A stretch of 64,000 nt of DNA, from the NCBI GenBank assembly GCA_000310025.1, contig FN648540.1:109413-173412 (forward strand), given 5' to 3'. Numbering within the stretch: position 1 is the stretch's first letter; every line of letters starts with the position of its first letter. The translations under genes were made by a program, and so were the position numbers. The notes under the pieces are model-generated. The model was given only the letters and a program-made list of their open reading frames with translations, was not told where the DNA came from and did no database searches. This DNA comes from Ectocarpus siliculosus (Eukaryota; Sar; Phaeophyceae; Ectocarpales; Ectocarpaceae). This document shows, piece after piece, positions 22,628-33,767 of the stretch.

Positions 22628-25600
22628 ATGACGTCAATCGTGGAGCTGTTTCCGAAAGCAAGAAGGTTGTCGTTTGATCTGCGGACGTTGCTGCAGTACG
22701 TCGAGAGAGGACACGCGAGCCCCGACGATGCCGGCATGAACCTGGAGGAGTTTGGCCGGCAGCTGGACGTGTTGGAGAGCCTGGTGGGGCAGGAGCGGCC
22801 AACACAGCGAGAAGATTGGCGAAGGTATGGTATTTACATGCAGCGTACGTAGATAACTACAAGCAAGTCTGCGGGCAAACACACAGCAGTGCAGAGCAGT
22901 AGATGTTCCGACAGAGAGCCGAGGAGAGGCACCTCTACTGCTGTAGTCGACAGCAGTGCATTATGTAGGTGTTGAGGGGGGTACGGGGCAGTGTAGAGAG
23001 CACTCTTGTGCAATGCAGGTCAACCGAGGTTGCAGATAAGCAACTTTTTTATTTGCTCGATGCACAGCAGTACAAAATCGTACAATGCAGGTGTGCGACC
23101 GGCACTTCACGTCCTTGCAACCTATCTTCACTTCATCTACATACATGGTCGTATCCCAGCATCGTTGGGTCTCGTTTGAGCCAATGTCTAGACGTCGAGA
23201 CTACAGCAGCGTACGTATCATGGTGAAAGAGTTGTCAAGAAGAAACATTTTGAGAGTGGATGCGCTTGCACAGGCGGGTGATTGTATGGTGTGCGTATCT
23301 CATGGCACGCTGCTCATCATGGATACAAGGTCCAAGAGTCAGCGTCACCCCCGTTCAACTGGCTTGCTTGCTAATGTAGAGCTGATGACCTGACATGGGT
23401 GCCGAGATTGGAGGTGCTTGACGACAGCAGTAGTAGCAAGGTGGCCTGCAATTGTTTTTGTGCCTATCGGTCGTGCTGCTATCATCACCCTCTGTAGTGC
23501 TGATCGTTGAATGCCGCTCAATCGCCGCCGCCACCCATCCATCCCAGGAAGCTCCGGGAATTGCGAAACGAGCACGCTTTCTTGCGAGATCAGCTGGGGA
23601 GGTTCGACCAAGGGCGGCGAAAGGTCGGCCAGGAGGCCAAGGAACGGGAGGAGCTGTTGGCGCGAAGACATGCGGTGAGACTCGACTTCGGCTCTTCAGC
23701 GTTGTCCCTCGAGCAAAAGAATACCAAATCGTTGGAGAACTGATCGGCCGCATCGGAAGCCAGTGATGCTGGTAGATGTCTAGAAAATATCAATACAATC
23801 AAAGAAAGACTTCCCATTCGAGATAATACCAAAGTGAAGTCGAAGGGGATGTGATAAAAGTCTTAGTGAGAGCAGTGAGTGGGAAGAAAACAAGAAAACC
23901 GGCTGGATACTGACACCCGCTTGGCGCTACAATAACGGGTATCTTGCTGGTGGGGAGTGTCAAGAGGTGCAGGTTGCGAAGACGAGATGGACTTGAACCT
24001 GTGTTTTTATCTGAGCCCCCAGCCTGTTTGTCGGATCATGGGCGGTTTAGCTGCAGTAGTTCGTGCCCCCAGAACTGATGCCTCTGGCCACCTCTTCGCG
24101 GTCTGTCCCAGGGGTGCAACGCCATCTAAAGATTGGCTACATACACGGGACCTCCGTTCGTCGTGCTATAGCTATTTAGTCAGCAACAGCTCCTGTGTTG
24201 TCTCTTGTCGTGTATCATGAGCAGCATGGTTGTATCCTCTCGTCTTGAATACGCGCACCATGGTTTCAGTCTCTTGGTTTCCCGCATATTCACCGCACAT
24301 GGGGCTGCGGCAGATTGTTATGGCTAAGGCTGTTGAAGAGTTTCTGCAGTCCGATTATCCCTCCATGCTATGGTATCGTACCACGGCCTCGTGCCAGGCA
24401 AGTTGTGCAACGTCTTTGCAAACCAAGGATACTGGAGGGTTAGAGTTGCGCGAACGCAGTTTTGTGAAAATCGCACCACCAGCTGACCGACTATCGTATG
24501 TAGCTGGCATTCCCCCAACAGAAAGCCAAGAGGGCGATGATGTGAGGATGGTGCCGATGCAGAAAACGGTGGTTGACCTCTTCTTTGTGGTGGCGCATTC
24601 GAGCTTCGAGAGTAAGTCGAAGGGGGGTTGCGACCACTGCTGTATCCCGTAACACTTGCGGTCTCCTATGCATATTTCTGTATTTGAAACCCTTCTTTTC
24701 AGCTAGGGAAGTTTTGATATGGTATTTTGCGCGTCTCGCGCAATCCCTCATCCAGAACCTCTCTCCCAACGCAAACACATTGGAGGTTTTCAAGTGTTCT
24801 TGGTTTTTCCCCACACATAATGTTTTGGACGTCAGGGAGGTATCTCCTTGCAGTATTCTATGGTAGGGCCAACGGAACTCGCACACCTTGGCGCTTTGTC
24901 CGAGTCACGGCACCTTGTCAAGAGAATTTCATGTTGAGGAACCTTGTCAAGAGAATTTCTATCTTGACGGGGTTGTGTTCTGTACACTCACGAATAAAGA
25001 GGGCATTTTTACCCATATCCATGCACTCATCACGGCAGAGGTCGGAGGTCATGCTTGCCCTTGACTACCCTAAAGTCAAGATGTTTTCTTCATTGTTCGT
25101 ATGCATTCTGTGGTTCATGCGACCCTTCCATTTGTTTTGGTCCCTCGCGGTTGTGGTGGTCCGTTGTTATATGTAGGCCAACTACCCAAAAGGCTGGGTA
25201 TTAAACTATGATAGTCGACCGTTTGCCTTTCTTTACTCTCTCTTCCCGTTCGATCAATGATCAATGGCCAGGCTCTGCCATCATCGGTGATGGACGCCTA
25301 CGCTGAGGAGGGGAGCTCCTTGCTGAGGTCGCGGAGAATGGTCGGTGATTACCTGCAAACAGGCCAAGCTTCGCTCACCAGTCTCGTGGAGCAGAGATCG
25401 CGCTTAAAGGCGAGTAGGCTGCGTATTCGCTGTCTGTTGTTGGCTGCCTCGATGGTTTCATTTTTGATCTCCCAACGCCTCATGTGTGTGTCGGGGGACT
25501 GTGGGACCTAGGCAAAGGTTCGGGTTCGGGTTATGGTCAGGGTTAACCTAAGAAGTTGTGGGCATTTTGCCGTGGATGTAATAGTTTTCCATGAGCTTGG

Positions 25601-27370
25601 CTTAGTTTTGGGGGGACACCAGTGTAGGGGGACATACATGCCTGGGGTTGCAATTTTTTTTGGGTTGTCGCCCCCCCCACTGGGTTGCCCCCCCCCCCCC
25701 TCTCCAAAAGATTACAATCCCCGAAGTTAACCCAACAACGTTGACGTCCGCTGATAGCGGTGATTATTTCAGGTCCTCAGCCTACCGTACATTTTGACTT
25801 TACTTTACAGGGGGGGGTGTACTCATAGTCGTGCATGCCGTAGTCGTTAGACCATTGACCTCGCATCCCTACAAAGCTGGGACGGAGCACGCCGGGTTCT
25901 CACCGGACCAGGCTCTCACATCACCAAGCGCGAAGCGCCGTGAGGTATTTGGCGAGTCGCATGAAGGGTGAGCTGCATCCTGCTAAGGGTGTTCGGCATC
26001 TTGTGCTTACTGCCTTGCGTACGGATGACAGCTGCGTATGACTTAATTTATTTTCTGGTGCTTTCACTTCCAGAGACAGTTGTAAGAACTGTGTAACTGC
26101 CTCGAGGACGCTTGACCATTTTAACACAACGTGGTGCGATCATCCCCCTTGCGCGGAGTGAGGGTTCTCGACCCGCACAACATGATCTACTCGACCACCA
26201 TTATGGTTACCGCAATAAAAAAACAGAGGTAAAAAAGAAAAACGGTAACCTGGTTGCCGAGTTCACAAAGTGAATTGGCTTGTTTTACAACGTCGTTGCC
26301 AAGCGACGAAAACCCAATCCCGATGGCAAACACCGAGGGGGGGGCTTGTTTTACCACGTCGTTGCCAAGCGACGAAAACCCAACCCCGATGACAAACATC
26401 GGGGGGGGAGGGGGGGGGGTTCCCGAAAATGTGAGGTCCACCCCGCCGGGGGGTACAAGAGCACATATCGGCTTGTCCCAGCGACCATTAGATGCCGTTG
26501 TTGCCATTCTGTTGGTTGTTGTGCCGTCGTGCCGTGTTGTACTCTCATTCTTCCCCCGCTTCCTTGAGTAGTCTAAACTACGACCGAAAGATCTATGGTT
26601 TTCGTCTTGTTATTTCAAACATCCCTGCGGCGATTGCTTTTCGCGGAAATTCTTGGTCCCTTTACCTGCGGTAGCTCAGAGGGTCGTCACCATGGCACAG
26701 CACCAAGATGTACCAAGATTCTGGCGTGTACACAACAACTTCGAAACACACTCGCCCTGCCGATGCCTCTTTTCCTAGGTGTTGATGGGGCCGAGGTTAT
26801 CCGCGCTCTTTTTTGTACCTCGAAACTTCAAAAAGGCTGCCCAGTCCCAATGTAATGTGAAAGCCGGATAGCACACCATTGTCTTGTTTATGTCAACGCC
26901 CCCCCCCCCCCCCGATGCCCCGCTTTCGTACGATTTTGTGTCCCTCAGAACGCACATCGAAAGGTGGCAAAAATGGGGAAAATCCCTGGGTTGNNNNNNN
27001 NNNNNNNNNNNNNNNNNNNNNNNNNNNNNNNNNNNNNNNNNNNNNNNNNNNNNNNNNNNNNNNNNNNNNNNNNNNNNNNNNNNNNNNNNNNNNCCCAGTC
27101 CCAACATAAGAGAAAACCCGGATACCCCCCCATTTTTTTTTTTATTTCAACCCCCCCCCCCCCCCCCGATGCCCTGCTTTCGTACGATTTTGTGTCCCTC
27201 AGAACGCACATCGAAAGGTGCTAGATATGGCGAACATCCTTGGCTTGAGCAACTCCATCTTGAGAGTGTCAGATAGAAGACAGGCCGTTGACAGGCTCTT
27301 GGTGCTTGGGGGCATCATCGTAACGTCTGTATTTTTGTGGTGGATGTGGGGCAGGCGGGTTGCATCGTAG
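22628..27370 (+). CDS. Qb-SNARE, membrin/GOSR2-like (4 exons, 209 aa)
   Basis: Exons are 22628-22824, 23548-23674, 25272-25409 and 27203-27370. Phases agree at every junction, giving 209 residues, close to the family's 210-225. Exon 1 starts at an ATG (MTSIVELFPKARRL) and forms the N-terminal helix. Exon 2 (RKLRELRNEHAFLRDQL...) is a charged helix. Exon 3 opens the SNARE motif (GSSLLRSRRMVGDYL...LVEQRSRLK), with a Gln at the expected zero layer. Exon 4 completes it (KVLDMANILGLSNSILR) and ends in a C-terminal membrane anchor (LLVLGGIIVTSVFLWWMW). Membrins act in ER-to-Golgi and intra-Golgi fusion. Intron 3 appears to begin with GC (AAAG|GCGAGT); it contains a 0.6-kb dispersed repeat, poly-C tandem repeats and the N gap. 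Family call is from recognised motifs. Confidence 0.85.
25811..26420 (+). repeat. 0.6-kb dispersed repeat, copy A (in SNARE intron 3)
   Basis: It is nearly identical by eye to 43095-43698 over its whole length. It begins and ends in G tracts. It contains the inverted pair GGTTACCG/CGGTAACC around an A-rich loop (about 26202-26250) and ends in two tandem units of ~65 bases (ACGTCGTTGCCAAGCGACGA). There is no long frame, so it looks like a non-autonomous mobile element. Confidence 0.8.
26839..27220 (+). repeat. Poly-C tandem repeat spanning the assembly gap
   Basis: Units share CCCAGTCCCAA, a C15-C17 tract, GATGCC.CGCTTTCGTACG-type sequence and CAGAACGCACATCGAAAGG. One unit lies left of the N run and one right of it. 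The right-hand unit's end is the acceptor and first bases of SNARE exon 4, so the left-hand unit carries a duplicate acceptor. Confidence 0.75.
26994..27093. other. Assembly gap (100 N)
   Basis: Exactly 100 N, the conventional placeholder for a gap of unknown size, inside the poly-C tandem repeat. Confidence 0.99.
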
Positions 27371-28163
27371 GTTCCCTGTTTCCCCGGTGATCCCAGATGT
27401 AATGCGTGGGTCTTGGCTCTTGCTTGGTGGTGCGGTGCCTTAGGTGGAACCGGCCGCTCAAAAGCGTGGGAGATACGCTAACAGAGCACCACCGTTGTAG
27501 TTGTCAGCATAGTTTCTAGAGTAGTCTAACAGTACGTTATTTTCGTTGATGGTGCCTTGTACGCGGGGATTGACGTCTGCTCAATAGTTGTAAGGCACAG
27601 CGCCTTTGCGGTGCGCAACTGATTTTGCGTACCTGGGATGTTGGCTCGGACGGTACCAGACATGAGGGACAATGAAGAGGAACAAAGGTCGTGGTATTAT
27701 ATACCATGGTACTCTAGAAAGAGGTGCAGTTGGGCTAGAGCCGATACCATCGGTGGTTCAAACAGACACCGGCACCTTTCCGTACAGCTGGAGATGCGGT
27801 AGGAAGTACTGCCTCGCATCGGCCCAACCCCGGCTCCCTTAGTGACACAGACAAGTGTTGATAATTTTGGACCCCCGTGAGATGAGAATGTTCGTCACTT
27901 TCGAACTGAGGCCTGGCTTTTGCAGGATGTAACAGAATCTGTAGATGAACGTCAGTGGGCTGCGGCAGCACTCAAGCGCAGAAGCTCGAAACACGCGCCA
28001 GCAACAGGTTCAACTCTTGCAAACCGTGTTTAGTGTGTTCGGTGATTCTATCGTCCCATTTAGCCTGGGCATAATTTTTTTTACCACCTTCCCTTTCGGA
28101 AAATTACGGGAGGGACCAGCCAGGGCAACACAGGGCAGGAGCCACGCAGGTTCTCTATTATTG
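27371..28163. other. No supported gene between SNARE gene and LTR element 2
   Basis: This should contain the 3' untranslated region of the SNARE gene. Nothing else is recognisable up to the insertion site of the LTR element. Confidence 0.4.
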
Positions 28164-28168
28164 ATCTC
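28164..28168. repeat. Target-site duplication ATCTC (left, element 2)
   Basis: Matches 32935-32939 exactly. Confidence 0.9.
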
Positions 28169-28359
28169 TGTTTGGGTGCGGTAGCCCGTCAGAGGCCGAA
28201 AGAGAAAGAAGGTTGACTCAAGACCTTTGTTGATTAGAGAGTGGCATGCACGGCGGAGGCACGAGGGGCCCCGCACGTATCATGTCCATCATACACAAAC
28301 ATCATTCACGTAACCCCCGGAGGCCCCGTAGATCAGTATCCTGCTGAGCACCCCAAACA
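28169..28359 (-). repeat. 3' LTR of copia element 2
   Basis: The 191-bp block TGTTTGGGTGCGG...GCACCCCAAACA is identical to 32744-32934. It is preceded on the outside by ATCTC. Confidence 0.95.
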
Positions 28360-29111
28360 GCCCCCCTGCTCTGTACGAGATACGATCTACGACACCTACC
28401 TCACGAACTGCCAGGTAAAACGGCAGATAAATCATCCACCATTCCACTTCAAACAACTCTGTCAACATAACAATGCCGTACAAAGCTTTCAAAGTCTTGT
28501 GATATCAAATTACTATCCCCTAAAAGGTCTGTCAATAAACAATTCACCCTCTTGAGAAAAATGCTTTACCAAATTCTCAAGCAGTCAAAACACAAACAGT
28601 CACCCTTGGAAGAATACCCAGCAAAGATACACATTACATCAGAATCACGTCAGAAAGGGGACGGGTAACTCTGGGAAAACGTGTCCAACGTCCTGACTTA
28701 ACTCAGAACAAATTCCTCAGATAAGCATTCATGTTTCAACTCATTGACCAGCTCAAATAACCTTCGGAAGCACAAAGGCTTCAACCATGACTTACGAGAA
28801 CATGCCAAATCCTTCCTCCAATACCCAATACCTTGACAAATATACCAGTCCAACAGCCCCCCTGCTGTAACATCCATCCCAAACACGAAGGAACCAAACA
28901 AACAAATCAAAAACAAATAAAACACCTGCTACTAGTATCATGGAACAATACCAATATCCCCCCCCCATGATTCTTGTGCAGAACTACCTCATCCATCGTA
29001 CGTACCAGAGAGCATAAACATAACAACAGCAAATCAACGGCCAGTATAAATTCACAAATAAAACACATCACGTAGGAAAAGGCCCCCCCGCTGAAAACAC
29101 AAAGAACAAAA
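28360..29111 (-). other. 3' untranslated region of copia element 2
   Basis: About 750 bases between the RNase H stop and the 3' LTR, A/C-rich on the + strand, with no coding capacity seen. The last bases next to the LTR form the polypurine tract. Confidence 0.7.
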
Positions 29112-30500
29112 TCAACGAATATTCATCACAAAGTCGCGATGAGCGCAAAAAGCCTCCTTGGGGAGCGGTTTAGTCAGGAAATCCGCGTGTTGTAGGTCCG
29201 AACGTACGTGGACTACCTTGAACTCGCCCCGCGCGACACGCTCACGGATGAAATGGTGGCGAATGTCGATGTGCTTCGAGTTAGGGGTCGTAGCCGGGTT
29301 ACTTGCCAAGTGAATAGCGCCTACATTGTCCTCCCACACCGGAGTGCACCCCACATCACGGTCCGGAAAGATAAAACTCCAGAGATACCGCAGAAAAATA
29401 GCCTCCTTCAGCCCCTCAGACATCGCCACGTACTCCGCTTCCGTCGAAGACAAGGTGACGCTCTTCTGCGTCCTACACAGATACATCACACACGCACCAG
29501 CGAACATCACTAGTGCCCCAGAAACAGACCGCCGGCCGGTTGCCTTGCTGGCGAAGTCCGCATCGACAAAAAGTTCCATGTGGTCTCCTCCTACCTTGCC
29601 CCTCTGAAAAGTAATACCGTACTCGCTCGTGGATCTAACATACATCAAGACATGCAAAGCCGCTTGCCAGTGTAATCGCTTCGGCGCGTGCGAATACCTC
29701 GCAACGGCACGTACCGCGTTGAGAATATCCGGGCGAGTCTGATTCGCCAGCCACATCAAGTGTCCCACCAGCGACCGGAAAGGCGCGTCAACATCGGGCT
29801 CGTCGGCGTCATACTGCTCAAGCTTCAAACCAACGACCATGGGTGTCTCTTTGTTCGTCGTCACACCGAACTTGGCGACGATCTTCTCCGCTACAGCCTG
29901 CTGCGAAATAGTCACTGTCCCCAACGCCGTGTCACGAGAAAACCGGCAACCCGCATACCAGCGCAGTTCCCCAAGGTTGGAGATGGGCACATACCGGTTG
30001 AGATCTACACCAAACTGGTCGCACCTGCTCTTACGTCCGATAGAAAAGATGTCGTCCACGTGGATCACAACCACCATGGTGACTACACCGCTCTCGATCA
30101 GACGCATCACACACGCATCGGCAGCACAAGACTCGAAACCAAGACGCTTCATGCCACGCATCAAGTGGTGATGCCATGTGCGGGACGCCTGCTTCAGACC
30201 GTAAAGACTCCGTCTCAACCGAACGACCTTACCGGAAAGCGCGCCGCACCCAGGGGGTAGACGAATGTACACAACCTCATCCAGTTCCGATTGGACAAAG
30301 GCTTGCTCGGCATCGAAATGGCACGTATCCCAACCCAGCACACAGGCAATAGCGGCTAACAAACGAATGCTCGTGATGGAAGGGCAAGGGGAGAAAGTTT
30401 CAAAGAAGTCAACACCCTCACGCTGCGCAAACCCACGGGCCACCAACCTAGCTTTAGCACGCACACGCTGCCCAAACTCGTCTACCTTCCATGAATACAC
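29112..30500 (-). pseudogene. copia element 2: reverse transcriptase and RNase H
   Basis: The 462-codon frame is in phase with the integrase frame. The RT starts with KARLVARGFAQREGVDFFETFSP, then HFDAEQAFVQSELDE, RLPPGCG, RSLYGLKQASRTW and the catalytic VVIHVDDIF (His replaces the usual Tyr before VDD). RNase H follows: VDADFASKATGRRSVSG, TEAEYVAMSEGLKEAIF, EDNVGAIHLASNP, SKHIDIRHHFIRE, QHADFLTKPLPKE. All domains look complete, so apart from the upstream TAG and missing gag/protease the enzyme segment could be functional. Confidence 0.92.
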
Positions 30501-30533
30501 CCACTTGGAGGAGATGACGTTCGTTCCTCGTTG

Positions 30534-32711
30534 CTATTCCGCCCCGACCTCCTGAAAGGTGCCCGCTGCGTTCAGCCCGCAAAACTCCTTGTGTTCGGCG
30601 TGGGTCCAGATGTGGTGGTGTGGCCCCGCGTGCGCCGCCGCGTATGTCTCAGGCGTCTCCTGGTCGTACGCCGGCCCTGTCGGTAAGTCTGGCTCAGAAA
30701 CGCCCGGCGAAGGAAGCTCGGCAATGGACCGTTTGATCTCGTCCTCCATGGCTAGAAGCGCGAAAATCCCCGGCACCCGCCCATCTCGCTTCGCGCGCGA
30801 CCTCGTCACGGCGGGCGTCGCTACAAACCCCTGCTGCCCCTGCCGACGCACGCCGGTACCACCCTCATGCTCCACCTCCGTCCACGCTCCGTCTGGTGCC
30901 AGCGGCGCCGCCGCCGGAGCTGCTGCCGATGCCGCCGCTCCTGCCGCCACCGCGGGGACCCCGGCCGCCCCCCCCGCCGCCGCCGCGGGGAAAACACTGC
31001 CGCCAGAGGTCGCCGCCGTCGCCGCCGGAGCTGCTGCCGATGCCGCCGCTCCTGCCGCCACCGCGGGGACCCCGGCCGTTCCCCCCGCCGCCGCCGCGGG
31101 GAAAACACTGCCGCCAGAGGTCGCCGCCGTCGCCGCCGGAGCTGCTGCCGATGCCGCCGCTCCTGCCACCACCGCGGGGACCCCGGCCGTTCCCCCCGCC
31201 GCCGCCGCGGGGAAAACACTGCCGCCAGAGGTCGCCGCCGTCGCCGCTTGAGCTGCTGCAGATGCCGCCGCTCCTGCCGCCACCGCGGGGACCCCGGCCG
31301 TTCCCCCCGCCGCCGCCGCGGGGAAAACACTGCCGCCAGAGGTCGCCGCCGTCGCCGCTTGAGCTGCTGCCGATGCCGCCGCTCCTGCCGCCACCGCGGG
31401 GACCCCGGCCATCCCTCCTACCGACCCCCAAGAACGTCCATCCCCCCGAAAGCCCTCGCTGCTGAATCCAAAAGTACCGTGTTCGGAGTACGTGGGCACC
31501 CCAGCCTGAGTGAGAATTTTGTGCGTCGCCGAGGAATGATCGTGGCCTGAGTTCAGGTAGAAGCACCGCTCCCCCTTGCTGTGCATCTTTGACGGGCGGT
31601 GACGGTGGCGGAAGCCGGGCATCATGAACGGTAGCGCCACCCTGATCCTCCTCTTGCCGTACAGCTTAACCTCCGGGCACCTCTTGTCTTCCTTGCTCAC
31701 CTCAGCAGCGATGTTCAAAGAATCGTTCATCCACGCGAAAGCCTCGGGCCAGATGGCCCGGAAGGACAGCGCCTTGGTCGGGTACAGAACTCCGGGGAAA
31801 AGCTTCGGGTATTCCAGAAACCCAGCCTTGCCTCCCTCCATCACTAGCGCGATCCTCCGCTCCACACGACCGTTGCTCTTGGGCCCGTCGACCGCCGTAA
31901 GCTCCCGCGTAACGTTCAGTTCCGCCAGCAGTCCCCGAAACTCCTCGTTGACCCACTCGGTACCGTTGTCGGTCAAAACACAGCCCAGCTCCCCGTGAGT
32001 AGCCAAGAGAGCCTTGATGGAGGCGTACCACGCACGGAACGCGCCCACGACGTTTGCACCACTCTTCTCCCGCAAGAAGAAAGTCCACCCGTAGTTGGTG
32101 TGGTGGTCCAAGATCTGCATCAAGTACTTGGCACCACCGCTGGATGAGCCGAAAGGACCGGCTAGGTCCATGGCGACACGTTCAAGAGGCCGCGTCGTCC
32201 GGCGGGAAGGGGAGATGACCTTGGGGACCGAGCGCTGGATCGCCTTCGACTCCGCACATCCATCACAGTACTCCGGAGTGCCGGTCACCTTGATGCCCAT
32301 CTGCTTAGCGGTCTCGTACACGGTCTTGGAGTTGGCATGGCCGAGGGAGCAGTGAAGATCGTTGTAGTTGATACTAGACTGCAGGCCAGGCCGTAGCATC
32401 GCCGCGACCATTGCGGGGGATTTGACGTGGTGGGGTAGGGGATCGACGCGAGTCCCCTGGATGTAATTCCCGTGCGGGAATTTGGTGAATTGCACTAGCC
32501 CCCCCCAAATCGATGCCCCATGCCGGTTGAGCTTGATCTCATGACGTTCCTGGATCTGGTTCAGCGACAGAACATCTAACGCCAAGTCCGGTACCACGCC
32601 AACATTCTTCAGCGTAACACGCACATCCTCATGGCAATGGAAAATCATATCCAAATCACCGAAGAACTCTACCGGGATAAGCTTGCCGTCGCCAAGCAGC
32701 TCAGACGCCAA
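30534..32711 (-). pseudogene. copia element 2: protease remnant, integrase and linker
   Basis: The frame opens inside the protease C-terminal flank (LGDGKLIPVEFFGDL, then VGVVPDLALDVLSLNQI); the catalytic DSGA-type motif is missing. The integrase is intact: the zinc-binding HHCC region (LHCSLGHANSKT, CDGCAESKA) and a DDE core (VAMDLAGP, CVLTDNGTEWVNEEF, NGRVERRIALVMEGG). It is followed by a proline/alanine region with 111-bp coding repeats. The frame ends at a TAG (30534-30536) within the segment leading into RT. The RT/RNase H frame resumes in the same phase, so this is a single nonsense codon rather than a frameshift. No ATG is needed because this would be part of a polyprotein. Confidence 0.9.
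30905..31430 (-). repeat. 111-bp tandem coding repeat in element 2
   Basis: The landmark GGGAAAACACTGCCGCCAGA recurs with AAAA at 30991, 31102, 31213 and 31324, exactly 111 bases apart. About 4.7 units encode a 37-residue Ala/Gly-rich block (AGVPAVAAGAAASAAA, then ATSGGSVFPAAAAGG). Because 111 is a multiple of 3, the frame stays open. Confidence 0.9.
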
Positions 32712-32743
32712 TACCCACTACCAACACCAGGCCCAATATATTG

Positions 32744-32934
32744 TGTTTGGGTGCGGTAGCCCGTCAGAGGCCGAAAGAGAAAGAAGGTTGACTCAAGACC
32801 TTTGTTGATTAGAGAGTGGCATGCACGGCGGAGGCACGAGGGGCCCCGCACGTATCATGTCCATCATACACAAACATCATTCACGTAACCCCCGGAGGCC
32901 CCGTAGATCAGTATCCTGCTGAGCACCCCAAACA
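32744..32934 (-). repeat. 5' LTR of copia element 2
   Basis: Identical to 28169-28359 and followed on the outside by ATCTC (32935-32939). The 33 bases on its inner side should include the primer-binding site, but I could not match them to a tRNA 3' end. Confidence 0.95.
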
Positions 32935-32939
32935 ATCTC
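32935..32939. repeat. Target-site duplication ATCTC (right, element 2)
   Basis: Matches 28164-28168 exactly. Confidence 0.9.
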
Positions 32940-33767
32940 CATTACAGGAAAGAGTAAAAAATGCCGTTTTTGTTTCTTACCTCCTGGTTGTCACATTGAT
33001 TGAATGAAAGTCTTCAACACAGCATTCTTTACAACCCTGGGCTCGCGACATGCTCAAAAGAATGGCCATTTTCAAAGGACTGCATGCCTGAGAGACATAG
33101 CCACCATTCAGAGCGTGAGTCCAATAAGTGGGGACAGAGATATCGAACGTTCGCTGTAGTGGCTAGCCCTACTGGATTGATGACACTTTCTTTTTTTGCT
33201 GTCGAAATGGTTTTACTTCCTGGGGCTCGCACTCGCTTTCGCAAACGCAACGTGTTTGCCTTTGCATCACACCGAATGTGGCTACGTATTATCCTGCACA
33301 GATCAGCATCAATCCATTGGCGACAGCAGCAGCCAATCTTTACGGTGGTTGTGCTATTTATCACAAGAGGTGACGATAGGGAGGTGCCTGACCCGGACCC
33401 TGAGCTGCTGTGTCGTCGGAGGTACATGTAGCCGCGTGGTTGATTCAGCATCCCCGCCCCCCGGGGTTTCCTGGCCATTTTCATGAGAGGCGTTCACCCG
33501 ATGTACGTCCTGAGACACATGGCGCCACACCACGAGACATACAGGGAGAAACGCAGGGAGATCATCACCCACACACCTCTCGACCCCCCCACCCGCCTTT
33601 AACAACCGCTCGCAGAACGCTGAGCCAGTGTGTACAGAGGTACGGCGCTGTAGCACCGGGTGGGAGAGAGAGAGGCAAAGAGAGAAAAAGATCTGCATTT
33701 TTTGTTTTTCTCACAGCACACACACACGACGTGGGAACTCGCTCTCCGATCCCTGAGAAAGGAAAGC
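32940..33767. other. No supported gene
   Basis: It lies between the LTR element and the first exon of the next gene. The high-coordinate part is probably promoter/5' UTR of that gene; a CA-dinucleotide run lies near 33715-33728. Confidence 0.35.

Larger units (their letters stand above)
28169..32934 (-). mobile_element. Young Ty1/copia LTR retrotransposon (element 2), gag-less
   Basis: The 4766-bp element is bounded by two 191-bp LTRs that I find identical base for base. It is flanked by a perfect 5-bp duplication ATCTC (28164-28168 and 32935-32939). LTR termini are TGTTTGGG...CCCAAACA. Read on the minus strand it encodes integrase, an Ala/Gly-rich repeat linker, reverse transcriptase and RNase H in copia order. 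Only 33 bases separate the 5' LTR from the remnant of the protease region, so gag and the protease active site are absent. A purine-rich tract (AGAGCAGGGGGGC on the minus strand) abuts the 3' LTR. Identical LTRs mean recent insertion; lack of gag implies mobilisation in trans or a deletion after insertion. Confidence 0.95.

Noticed and set aside
30559-31566. Several long frames of Arg/Gly/Pro-rich sequence opposite copia element 2
   Set aside because: They are shadows of the 111-bp GC-rich tandem repeat.
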